From: Oidiodendron maius Zn
Lineage: Eukaryota; Ascomycota; Leotiomycetes; Myxotrichaceae
Direction: 5' to 3'
Length of the DNA: 64,000 nucleotides
Assembly (NCBI GenBank): GCA_000827325.1
Contig: KN832874.1
Location: 1,024,067 to 1,088,066, forward strand
A program made the position numbers and the translations under genes. The notes beneath the pieces were generated by a model, which saw only the letters and a program-made list of their open reading frames with translations, made no database searches and was not told where the DNA came from. Shown here one piece after another: positions 34,601 to 43,497 of the stretch; the stretch's first letter is position 1; each line of letters opens with the position of its first letter.

Positions 34601-34687
34601 TAAGAGACCCAATAGGTATCTGTATGACCTGAGACTCCACTTTGGATGTAGCTCTGTGAATCCTACTGGAGTCTCTTCTTAACTTTC

Positions 34688-35827
34688 CTACTCATTCGTA
34701 TGCCCATTCGCAAACTCGCTCCCATTAACATATACAGCCTCTCTCCACTTCAGACTTGGCGAGTTTATAACTCCTTTTCCTCTGCCCTCCACCCAGCTGA
34801 AGAAATCGCCAACATACTTTCGTGCGATCTGTGTCGTCCTCAGTCCCCCTACTGGGCCAAACTGTTCCTGGACAAGAGGAGCCAATCCCAGTGCCTCGTT
34901 CCACATAGCGATATCACAGTAGTCCAGATGTCCGGAGCCATATATGGCAATGTTCTCCCACCAGCCAGTCTGATGGTCCTGAAATTCTGCCCACGATGGG
35001 TCGCCCTGTATTGTATGGTTGATACTGCTCATGAGAAAGACCGGCCTACCGACATCGGTTATGACTGTTTGGTGCTGAGAGAACCCGCCGTCGAGATTTA
35101 CCGCGGCTCTCACTTGTTCATGGTCAGGAGTGAAAGTGATCGAGGCCGAGCCTCCGATGCTGTGGCCCAACGCGAGGAACGTTGACGTGTCGAAAGGGGC
35201 GGACCTTTCACGCACGAACATAGGAAACCAAGCCAGCGCGGCCGCTAGATCTGTAACACGAAACTCATGAACCTCGCGCGTCAGGGTTGTAGTGAAGTCA
35301 ACATCGATGCTCAAACCAATGATATCTGTCCCGTTGGGCCAGCGCACCACAGGTGGCTCTCCAGGATGGTCAATGGCGAGGATTGTATAGCCATGAGATG
35401 CTAGATTCGCTAACAGTCCGTAGTACATCCAGGCGTTAAAGCCGGCCGCGGGTGAGAATAGGATGGTCGGGTGTCCGGTCGGGGCATCTAGGAAGCTCGC
35501 GTTGCCGTGCAGGTCGGTCCTCAGCTTGCCTAGCAATCCCCTAGGGAGGTCTAGTGCGTCGCCCCAGACTATTGCGCTCTTTGGATCCATGTACAGTACA
35601 GGAGATGAATCATTAGTGTCGCGTGTTGGGTAGTAGATGTGGGCGAGTAGCGCATTGCCCGGCCCAGGCGTAGGGTCATTGGGAGTAATATGAGAGATGA
35701 TGTACTGGGAGAAGCCAACGCTGTAAGGACCATCAGGTCGTGGTAAAGAGGTGGCGCCTGTTAGCGAGAGAAACAAAAGTTGAGCGAGGAAGCACATGTT
35801 GAGACCGTAAGAGGACTGTGTTTTCAT
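34688..35827 (-). CDS. secreted PAF-acetylhydrolase-like esterase
   Basis: Intronless; from MKTQSS (35827) 379 residues, preferred because it opens a signal peptide (MCFLAQLLFLSLTGATS); an upstream in-frame ATG-like start would precede the hydrophobic core. Alpha/beta hydrolase of the platelet-activating factor acetylhydrolase type: ILFSPAAGFNAWMY oxyanion region, nucleophile elbow GHSIGG with Ser near 223, acid Asp in AAVNLDGG, and His in GSGHLDYCD. Several N-x-S/T sites fit secretion. Expected to cleave short acyl esters or oxidised phospholipids outside the cell. It is intact although it sits inside transposon debris between two LTR-like repeats. Confidence 0.85.
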   Translation of the reverse strand: MKTQSSYGLNMCFLAQLLFLSLTGATSLPRPDGPYSVGFSQYIISHITPNDPTPGPGNALLAHIYYPTRDTNDSSPVLYMDPKSAIVWGDALDLPRGLLGKLRTDLHGNASFLDAPTGHPTILFSPAAGFNAWMYYGLLANLASHGYTILAIDHPGEPPVVRWPNGTDIIGLSIDVDFTTTLTREVHEFRVTDLAAALAWFPMFVRERSAPFDTSTFLALGHSIGGSASITFTPDHEQVRAAVNLDGGFSQHQTVITDVGRPVFLMSSINHTIQGDPSWAEFQDHQTGWWENIAIYGSGHLDYCDIAMWNEALGLAPLVQEQFGPVGGLRTTQIARKYVGDFFSWVEGRGKGVINSPSLKWREAVYVNGSEFANGHTNE

Positions 35828-36152
35828 TATATTTACTGGGACTGCTGCCAGGTGAAACACTAGTAATGTCGGGGTAAACGTGAAGAGAAAAGCAATTAAA
35901 ACAGGACAAAAGAGGGTGAGTTTAAATAATCAGGTAGCATTGATGCATGACGCGTTTCAACGCGGTTCATCACATATCCAGCCCGATTGGTAATGGTTAG
36001 GCAGATGCTCGATCCTTCTGGCGAGTCCAGTAAGGTACAGTATCCACCGTAATTTACACCGCAAGGCTTATGAAGCCTTTAAATTTTACGTGGAAGATGT
36101 TGCGTGTCAAACACTGCGCCACGATATACCCTTTTGATAACGTACATCCACC
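35828..36152. other. esterase promoter
   Basis: Upstream region of the esterase up to the MITE. Nothing else recognised. Confidence 0.5.
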
Positions 36153-36363
36153 AGGGGGTGTCGGAATTGATGGCACAGGCGCATACCCAATTTCTTCTTA
36201 TATATTACTGTAATGCGCTCTCCCACCGGATTCCACTACTAATTTATATCGATTAGGCATCTTAGATATACGCGCACGAACTTTTTCCATTTTAATGTTG
36301 CTCCATTGCTAATGTGGTATTTCAGCTATAGTGGTGCCTGTGCCATCAATTCTGGCACCCCCT
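36153..36363. mobile_element. MITE with 28-bp terminal inverted repeats
   Basis: 211 bases bounded by inverted copies that start AGGGGGTG and share AATTGATGGCACAGGC; 26 of 28 terminal bases match. The right side is followed by TA and the left by CA, consistent with a decayed TA duplication. No coding capacity. It lies about 330 bases upstream of the esterase ATG. Confidence 0.75.
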
Positions 36364-36513
36364 AGTGCATCCATATAGAGAAGCTTACTAATTCTGTGTC
36401 CTGGGCTCCCTACTTTCATGGTTGCGAAGTTTACAATGCATTTACGGGTCAGGTTTTTGCCCCACAAAATTCAGCCTACCTTTGGGACGCTCACTTATAG
36501 ATACTATTGACTA

Positions 36514-36766
36514 GGTCCTAGGGCTTCAGGCACATTTACACATACTACACATCTGCCTATTAGGCTGCCTACCGGTGCCTATAAGGTAACCAGGTGGGAG
36601 CCTATTTGGTGACTCAATTGAGTGCATAGTATTGAGCATAAAAGGCTCTAGTTCTCCTGAATCTCTTCTTACTTTAGTTGTCTCTGCATCACTTAATATA
36701 ACACTGAGTTTCACCTTGATTCCTGACTACGACCTGTGCACTATGTGACCTCAGTTCAAGAGATAC
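36514..36766 (+). mobile_element. LTR-like repeat, copy 2 (fossil)
   Basis: Same direction as the copy at 34364. Common parts: AGGGCTTCAGGCA at the start and CACTGAGTTTCACCTTGAT plus GACCTGTGCA near the end; the middle has diverged. Much divergence indicates age. Ends approximate. Confidence 0.45.
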
Positions 36767-37016
36767 TCTAATGGTTCAGTTATATAACCAACCCACCAAC
36801 TAAGTTAAGCTACACTTAGTACTAAACTAGAGTGTAATATTGTGACGGCACCTGCGTCACCTGGCTGGAGGTCTGTACGCGCACTTATATTAAACCTCTG
36901 CGCACCTAGCCAGTTGCTCCTTACTTTAGTATTCGAGTGAAATGCAGCACTTTACCTGTGGCTTCATGTTAGGTCGTGATATCTGCCCAGGGCTGTCACA
37001 AATATAGTACCAAAAA

Positions 37017-37115
37017 CTAGTATACTGCTACTAATGCTTTTAGTAAGGGATTAGTATCTATTGCTGCAGAGGCAGCATCAATCCTAGCCTCGATTTTAGT
37101 AGTAGTGTATAGCAT
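37017..37115 (-). pseudogene. N-terminal fragment of a pogo-like transposase
   Basis: A 32-codon frame (contains TTKIEARIDAASAAI) just inside the right terminus, in the place and direction expected for the start of the transposase whose C-terminal part is at 33152-34087. It resembles the N-terminal helix of Fot1/pogo DNA-binding domains. Confidence 0.45.
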
Positions 37116-37256
37116 GGTTGCGTTAAGTGATAAGAGTTGGGTGATTTAGAGTAAAAATTGATATATTGGTGTTTTTGATATACTGTATTGCACACCCTCA
37201 CCCACTTAGTCAAGCTATACTGTAGTGGGTAAGGTTATATAACCGAACGACTATGC

Positions 37257-37308
37257 TAAAAGTGGCTTAGGATAGAATCGCACCCCCAAAATCCTAAGCC
37301 GTCTTTTA
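37257..37308. repeat. inverted repeat, hairpin-forming
   Basis: Arms GGCTTAGGAT and ATCCTAAGCC around about 16 bases, extended by AAAA/TTTT at the ends. Origin unknown; it lies just outside the pogo-like right terminus. Confidence 0.6.
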
Positions 37309-37364
37309 CATAGGCCTGCAGTGTGGCGCTACAATAGCCATGTGTCACTTCTATCGTTAGATGT

Positions 37365-37425
37365 TATGGTGGCAGAGCTAGGTGTCCTTGCATATTTTAT
37401 GGGCGGCAGAGCTAGACATCCTTGG
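37365..37425 (+). repeat. tandem fragments of transposase sequence
   Basis: Two adjacent copies of a 25-30 base segment (GGCAGAGCTAG followed by a CCTTG block) that also occurs at 33950-33982 inside the transposase remnant. Scraps of a second element copy, duplicated in tandem. Confidence 0.6.
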
Positions 37426-37773
37426 ACAGACACAAGAAAAAAGGTACGCTAGTGGGGCTGTGGTACTTTAAGATGGTATTGGCTGGTGGAGAACGTCATC
37501 ACATCGTCTGTAAAATTCGGCAATGCCCGTCCAGTATCGGGAATTCTCCCTTTCGGCGGACTATTAGTGACATATCTTCGCTTTTTGGATCTCGAAACTG
37601 CTTCCTTAACTCTCCTCTTGCCGTAGATTTCTTTGTTCCGCTTGAGTTTAGCGAGAAGGCAGAGTATTCCAGTCAGCACTTCATATCTCAAAGCATTCGC
37701 AAGTCAAGGCCTTAACTGCTAACTCAGGTCTTTCCTCATCATATACATCCTTCCTCGACTCGCTGTCACGAAC

Positions 37774-39727
37774 ATGATCGCGTATTATCAGATTTTAGGG
37801 CCAGTTCCTATACAAACTTTGGTGGCCATTATAGTTGGATCAGTAGGTCTTACCGTACACAGCATGCGGTCGATCAAGAACCGGTAAGAAGTGCGAATAG
37901 ATCTAATCAGGTGGGCAGGTCTCCGTCTATGCCATATCCAGATATATCTATCTTCTATACTTTCACCCACTTTCAAAGTTCCCCGGTCCGAGAATAGCAG
38001 CTGTATCCAATATTTGGTACACTTATCACTGGTCGGTTTCCGTGAAGTGTCAAACTGCTTTGTTGAGCTGCCAGTAAACTGACAAAAGTTAAGCTGTCTG
38101 GGCGATACCCGTGGGCGATCGAAAGGATTTTGATCAAGTACGGTGACGTCGTGCGTATTGCACCTAATGAACTAGTCTTTGTCACTCCACAAGCTTTTCG
38201 TGGTGAGTGAGAAACGAGAGAAAAAGCTTAATTGCATCCCTTTTATGGAATGTAATTGCTTATCCTGCCACATAAGACATTTGTTCACCTCATCATAAGA
38301 ACCTTGAGTCTTTTATTAAAACAGATTTCAACAACCGCGGAAGAGACCTGGGTGGTATTATATGGGAAGAGGACCCAGTTCGGCATCGAGAAGTAGCGAA
38401 GAAACTCTCCTCCGCATTCAGCAGCCGGTCGATCAGGGCTATGGTACCTTTGGTGAATACGTACATAGACTACTTTGTTAGCAGGATGAAGGAACTGGGA
38501 GGATCTTGCGATGGTGTTGAGCTCGTTGAGTGGACGAACTGGCTGGCCATGGACATGTCGGCGGACTTGTCTTGGGGTGAGAAGATGTACCAGATGAGAG
38601 ATCGTAAAACCCACATATATTACTCCTCCCCTTTCGATCAGAGACTGACCATCTGTACTCTCGCAGTAAAAAATTCAACCCATCTCGATGTCCTCCTCGG
38701 CTTCAACGCGTTCACCACCGTCATTCAGGTCTTCAAACGTTTCCGTCTGCTTAGCCCGCTCAAGCTACCATTTGTGCCCTTGGCTAAGCTAAAATCATTG
38801 GCTACAATAGAGAAAATAACCCGTGCCAAGATAGGACTGCGCTTGGACAGGAGAGGCAGTATGGAGCACTTCGACTTCTTTGAATTTGCCCTGCCTGCCG
38901 ACGGCCCCCTTCCTATAGACGAACGCGAGCTCACACACCTGGGCTCGGTCGCTTTCCAAGTCATGTTTGCCGGATTTGGGCCCATGTCAGACTGGTTCTA
39001 TGGCACCTTATATTTCCTGCTTAAGGAGGCCGAATATTGCAATATACTGACCTGCGAGATTAGGGATAAATTTCAAAGCTATGACGATATCAGCCCAGGA
39101 GACTTAACATCCCTCCCGTATCTGCAAGCTTGTCTTGAGGAAACGCTTCGCATGCTTCCGAGTAATAATACAGGATTGCCACGTCTCAGCCCTGGTGCCG
39201 TGATTGATGGGAGATATGTTCCGAGCGGGGTAAGAGAGACCTCTCATTACAACAGCAATCCCTCTTCTACTATGTATTGATGGTAAGGCCTATAAATAGC
39301 GCATGTTATCTCCCTCTTCCATTTGTCTGACAGGATATTACGGTGATGATCCGTGCCTAATGTTGCATTGCAGGCGCACGTCCAGACCAGTATCTTCACC
39401 CTTGCCCGAAACCCACGGTACTTCCATGAGCCGCACCAATACCGACCGCAGCGCTGGCTCCCATCAGGCCATCCGCTTTATGACAGAGACTTTGCCACAG
39501 ATGATCTCAAAGGCCTCCTTCCCTTCGGTCTAGGCCCGAGAGCTTGCGTGGGTAGAGAACTAGCATGGATGCAAGGGAGACTATTTCTGGCCAAGGTCCT
39601 ATGGACATTCAGTATGGTGAAGGCTCCGGGTCAAGATATTGACTTAGAAGGATCGTTATACCACTATGGATTTTTGGTCAAGCCAAAATTGAGGGCCAGG
39701 TTTGTATCTGTCTCCAGAGACGGATGA
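37774..39727 (+). CDS. cytochrome P450 (benzoate-4-monooxygenase-like group)
   Basis: Six exons: 37774-37883, 37942-38035, 38094-38202, 38277-38603, 38667-39229, 39374-39727; 518 residues, a usual P450 length. Each junction restores conserved text: [20 protein letters not shown] after the anchor, [56 protein letters not shown] (K-helix ExxR) and [13 protein letters not shown] with heme Cys near residue 459. N-terminal membrane anchor (residues 10-30). The I-helix reads [14 protein letters not shown], where relatives often have AGNEPxSD, so the oxygen-activating position is slightly unusual. The group covers benzoate hydroxylases and terpene or polyketide tailoring P450s. The 144-base last intron could hide a second small intron or microexon. 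Confidence 0.82.
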
Positions 39728-40339
39728 TATCTGACTAAACTGTTCTGGAAAACCTCCGGGGTAGGCCCTCATTCAAAGCATGCAAATTAGGACCCATTCT
39801 TATTACATTCAAACAATCATATCGTACTTGAAAAGGGGCCAGGTCAGCGATACGGAATTTATGTGCACATCTCCTACCAGACGTATTTTAGGTCTCTGTG
39901 ATGGGACTTGGAGGCTAGGAACCGAAATGTCTGGGTCGGTACCCAAAGTGTAAGGAGTTTGAAAAGGTTTGGAATGAATATGATATTCCACCAGGACAGA
40001 GGCGGGTAGCAACAGATTCTTTACTTTTGTTTTTGTTTTTTCTTCGGAGCTTCCAGGGACGCGACGGGATCCCAACTCAAAATAGACACTTGGTCGTTGA
40101 AGGGAACCATTGTAATTATACATATTTCAGCTTGAACTAACTTAAGGGTACAAATTTAATATATCAGAACTCATCTTTCCGCTTATCTGAAAGCCGTTCA
40201 AAAGTGCAACTCTTCTCATCAGTGTATCGACCCATTCCGCTTGCCTGCTTGTCGGCAAAAAAGGCGGTACAGGCAGCCCTAAGTGAGATAAGGAGGGAGA
40301 TCCCAGCTATTTTGTGATAATCCGAAAGGTAATACCTCA
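39728..40339. other. intergenic
   Basis: 3' flank of the P450; no gene recognised. Confidence 0.5.
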
Positions 40340-40760
40340 CACATTTGCATATCTCGGTTGCGATAGCTTGGGCGGTGTTTGCCTCACCAGGTAAATAAAG
40401 AGCTCCCCTGACACCATAGGTGGCAAATAGGGTAACGGTATGCTAGCACCATATGTTGAACCTATTACTTCGTTGCCAAGCCTGACAAGAAACATAAGAG
40501 CCGTGTTGTATACAAGGATATCCTCGGCCGGTTCCAAACTCGAGAACCAAAACATGGTTGGGAAGAGAGATGCCTCGTCCAGGTAGGTGGTGCTGTGATG
40601 GGACTTCTTTGCAAAAATCTGCGTTTTTCTCATGCCATCGCGTTCGCCATAGATGTAGGCGGCTTAGGTGTTCAAGGATATTCCTCGAAAGCTTCAAACG
40701 GGGTAAAGGTTGCTTGGTCATCATTAGAGCCAGCTTCCGGATGTGTACCGCGTCATCCAT
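40340..40760 (-). pseudogene. relic of a Zn2Cys6-type regulator C-terminus
   Basis: Two minus-strand frames join in content: HLWRTRWHEKNADFCKEV in one, then LFPTMFWFSSLEPAEDIL and YNTALMFLVRLG in another. This resembles the last part of fungal regulators (W-x-W-x-N motif, then LFPTVLWF-x-A-x-YN-x-LLL). No zinc cluster or start is present nearby, and the frame changes near 40590. A truncated, shifted relic; family match is from memory. Confidence 0.4.
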
Positions 40761-40988
40761 GTATTAAATCAGACTCTAGCTAATGTTTTGTCATTTTAAT
40801 TGATAAAAAAATCCCGCTTTTGATGATTTCGTACATACCAAGAAAAAAAGGCCCACTCGCTTGGGTGGCCCGCTTGCTTGTGAACTACGTTAAAAGAAAG
40901 GAAAATTGTATTTATATATAACTTTAAAAAAAACTAAATTAAATATATAAAAATAAAAATATCCTAATTATCTCGTTTTCTGGCATCT
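40761..40988. other. AT-rich spacer
   Basis: Contains A-rich tracts between two relics (about 40915-40965). No gene. Confidence 0.5.
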
Positions 40989-41270
40989 ATGATGCTTGCA
41001 AAACCTTCTTTTGTGCCGCCTTGGCTTCATCTACCTGCAGCACCGGAACTTCCTGTACCGCTCTACGAGGCCTACGCACATGTTCACGGCATTTCTCTAT
41101 GGTATGCAGTCTACGGCCCTTCCCTTGACGCACCAAACGCTGGTCACCCTGTGGTACTGCTCCGTGGTGGTAAAATTCGCCTCGCTGGTACGGTCATCTT
41201 ATCAAGCATCTTGTACCGATGGTTCGTTGCATAGCCTATCTTGATTCCGGATTGCCGAGATTCTACGAAA
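40989..41270 (+). pseudogene. N-terminal relic of an alpha/beta hydrolase
   Basis: The frame from 40989 reads VHGISLWYAVYGP and HPVVLLRGG, the start of an alpha/beta hydrolase (usual LHGG oxyanion loop, here LRGG). From there the matching text shifts frame (RWYGHLIKHLVP) and is lost within 60 bases; the nucleophile, acid and His parts are absent. A truncated and shifted remnant, not a working gene. Confidence 0.55.
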
Positions 41271-41529
41271 TTATCCCCGATATAGAGTCCTAGCTAGTGT
41301 CTATAGATACGAGACAAAAGCAGATCAGAGAAATTATGTACAAGTTAATGGAAGGTTGAGAATAGTATAGTGCCTTCACTCAATTACATCAAGGTTTACA
41401 TCGTGTACATTTCGGGATAAATCAAGAGTTTGCGAGCCTTTGAACTAAGGAGATATGGCAAAATTCAATTAGTTAATCTAAGAATCTACTTTACAAAACT
41501 AGGCCTCTGTAAAATCTAGGCCTCCAAGT
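41271..41529. other. intergenic
   Basis: 3' flank of the PhyH gene; nothing recognised. Confidence 0.5.
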
Positions 41530-42543
41530 TCAGAATACCTCGCTATCCCAGCTTACCTTTTCTGAGTCGTTGAAATCATGCGCATCCCGTAGCTCGTTGT
41601 ACTCCTCCAATGAGATCTCATTCATCAAAGGCACAATACCGTGGTTCTTTGTCCCGTGCATGATTCGCTCATACGTCCCCGTCTTAGATGGGACCCGGAA
41701 TCGCGCTGTGCCATGCCACCAGCTTGCTGAGAAACCGAGCGCGATCATAAAGCGCATCTTGTCCGACTTGTTTGGCATACCCGCATGCCAGGTCCGCATG
41801 TCTCGAAATAGGATGGACCCTTTCTTGACAACCGGCTGTAATCCCGGTAGAGTTTTCTTCCTCTCCTCGACGAATTCGTCGAGAATGTTGGTGTCTCCCT
41901 TTGGGCGGCGAGGGGTCTGCGCCTCGCTGTTGAAGAGGTGCGTCCCAAGCCAAATCTCCGTGGAGCCATTGTCAGGGCCCGCATCAACCGTATATATATT
42001 TCCAATTGCATAGAATGGCGCTGGTGGGTGGTTACACATTGCGTCCGAGTGAACTGGCTGCCGCCGGGTTCCGTTCGGGAGTGCATTGTTGCCAGTAATC
42101 ATATTCCAGGTCGGATTTGGTCCTAGGTATAAAGTTGCTGCATGAAACAAAAGTTCATTTAAGTAGATGTCATCGAAGAAGAACTCCGACGGTACCAATG
42201 GTGGCCCCTGCTGAATGTTCTCGGCGCCGAAGTTGCGGTACAAGCCATCTCCTTTCTCGAGCTCCTTCTCGGTATCCTGGATCATGAAGTCGTTGATCTT
42301 ATCCAGATGAGCAGGATCAATGACATCCTCCAGGATTACGACTCCATCGCGGTGCATTCCTGATAAAAATAGTTTTATATTCGCATCATTAAAACGGCCC
42401 TTTGCAACCTCCTGTGGAGATGGCTTAATCTTGACCGGGATATTGAGGCTCTTGTGAGGCAGTGCAGGCATATAAGTTGGGTCTTCCGCCGTAACAGGAG
42501 CCTTGGCAGGGACCTCAAGGACCTCAGTGACGGATGGAGTCAT
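41530..42543 (-). CDS. phytanoyl-CoA dioxygenase (PhyH) family Fe(II)/2-oxoglutarate oxygenase
   Basis: Intronless, 337 residues from the ATG at 42543 (the open frame continues upstream only from a TTG). The double-stranded beta-helix iron site is visible: QPVHSDAMC gives the HxD pair (H165, D167), WHAGMPN gives the distal His (H253), and MRFMIALG the 2-oxoglutarate-binding Arg (R264). GDGLYRNFGAENIQQGPP and the N-terminal helical part fit fungal PhyH members that hydroxylate small metabolites. No signal peptide. It is divergent from the sugar transporter with a shared 950-base promoter that has a CGG-N10-CCG site, so the two may be co-regulated. Substrate unknown. Confidence 0.85.
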   Translation of the reverse strand: MTPSVTEVLEVPAKAPVTAEDPTYMPALPHKSLNIPVKIKPSPQEVAKGRFNDANIKLFLSGMHRDGVVILEDVIDPAHLDKINDFMIQDTEKELEKGDGLYRNFGAENIQQGPPLVPSEFFFDDIYLNELLFHAATLYLGPNPTWNMITGNNALPNGTRRQPVHSDAMCNHPPAPFYAIGNIYTVDAGPDNGSTEIWLGTHLFNSEAQTPRRPKGDTNILDEFVEERKKTLPGLQPVVKKGSILFRDMRTWHAGMPNKSDKMRFMIALGFSASWWHGTARFRVPSKTGTYERIMHGTKNHGIVPLMNEISLEEYNELRDAHDFNDSEKVSWDSEVF

Positions 42544-43497
42544 TGTGCGAAGAGGTTCCGAATGAACTCTTATTATCGGGGCAACGTGCAGAGTAGACAA
42601 ATTGGTCTTCAGAGTATTGTAGAATCCAGTCGCTAGCTTATGTATTTCGATTCCACAGTGAGAATTTCAATTCTGATACATGCGTTTGCTTTACTACCAG
42701 TCAGCTGACACGGAGAACGGAAGCTCTACCTGCTTTGTAGTCATCGCGCGACACGGACAATTCGGTGCCGTTTCCCCTCAATTGAATGGTGTATAGTGGG
42801 CCCAAACCAGCGGGTTGACTACATGGAAGGTGGGGTATAGATAGGACCATGGACACGCGCGATACGGGTATCAATCCCCGTAACGCGACGAAAGGGACGT
42901 TACATTTGAAGTCTTTATCGAATAAGGCCTTCCTACGTTCTCTGTCCTAGGGACAGCTACTCTGGGCCTTCTTCGGCTGCATATGTCTCACCCCATCCCT
43001 GGTATGTTCTCCAATCTAGTGGGGAATATAACTCAGAGTGGGGATTTACGCTAGACAAGGAGTCCGTTGAAGCTCACACGCCATGCCTCCTTGGGGTTTC
43101 TAGTTATCTTACTTGTTGATGGGAACGTGACACGGATAACAGTGTCCGCAATCTCTAGCCAACCATGCGTTGTTAATTATTCATCTCTCATGCCCTCACG
43201 CTCTCTGCTGCCACAGGTACTCAAATAAGGAGCAGAAGAAGAGGACTGATAATCAAAGCCCCTCTTTCCCACGACGAGGTGACACTTGAGGTATCGGCTG
43301 GCCTGCTGGATTTTATTATAGCTCTATAGAAAACGGGTGGGCAATTCCTTCTTCCTAGCTTCCTAGTGCTGTGACTCCTTATATAGTATTATTCCTGACT
43401 CAGTTTTGAAGGATATAGGACCACACAGAGCTTCATTTCTATTGTGAAACTCAACTTTCGTATACTCGGCGGGCTTGCAATTTCCAGCCAGTTTATC
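42544..43497. other. bidirectional promoter, PhyH / sugar transporter
   Basis: Intergenic region between divergent genes. Contains the palindromic CGG-N10-CCG site at 42864-42881. No open frame of interest. Confidence 0.55.
42864..42881. promoter_or_regulatory. CGG-N10-CCG palindrome
   Basis: ACGGGTATCAATCCCCGT; with the next base each side the arms TACGGG/CCCGTA are perfect. CGG-N10-CCG is a classical Zn2Cys6 homodimer site (for example Put3 of yeast). It lies 321 bases from the PhyH ATG and 617 from the transporter ATG. Candidate site for the local regulator at 51083-53307; inferred. Confidence 0.5.

Larger units (their letters stand above)
33002..37251 (-). mobile_element. Fot1/pogo-like (Tc1/mariner) element remains, TA-flanked termini
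   Basis: Left terminus at 33002 (ATCGTTCGGTTACGTAAC) and right terminus ending at 37251 (minus-strand GTCGTTCGGTTATATAAC) are inverted copies, each next to TA (33000-33001 and 37252-37253), the target of this superfamily. Both also share the subterminal TAAGTGGGTGAGGG block. C-terminal transposase sequence lies inside the left end and an N-terminal fragment inside the right end, both on the minus strand. The 2.7 kb between them holds an esterase gene, LTR-like repeats and a MITE, so the element is broken and nested. A third, similar terminus at 36771 makes a 481-bp MITE-like reading (36771-37251) possible. Confidence 0.6.

Noticed and set aside
33002-37251. Starship-type giant element or Helitron carrying the esterase
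   Set aside because: No tyrosine recombinase (DUF3435 type), Rep or helicase sequence; the termini and TA flanks fit Tc1/mariner pogo-like ends.
30073-42543. Secondary-metabolite cluster (reductase, ceramide synthase, P450, PhyH)
   Set aside because: No PKS, NRPS or terpene synthase in the window, and transposon debris separates the genes; kept only as a weak idea under the ceramide synthase finding.
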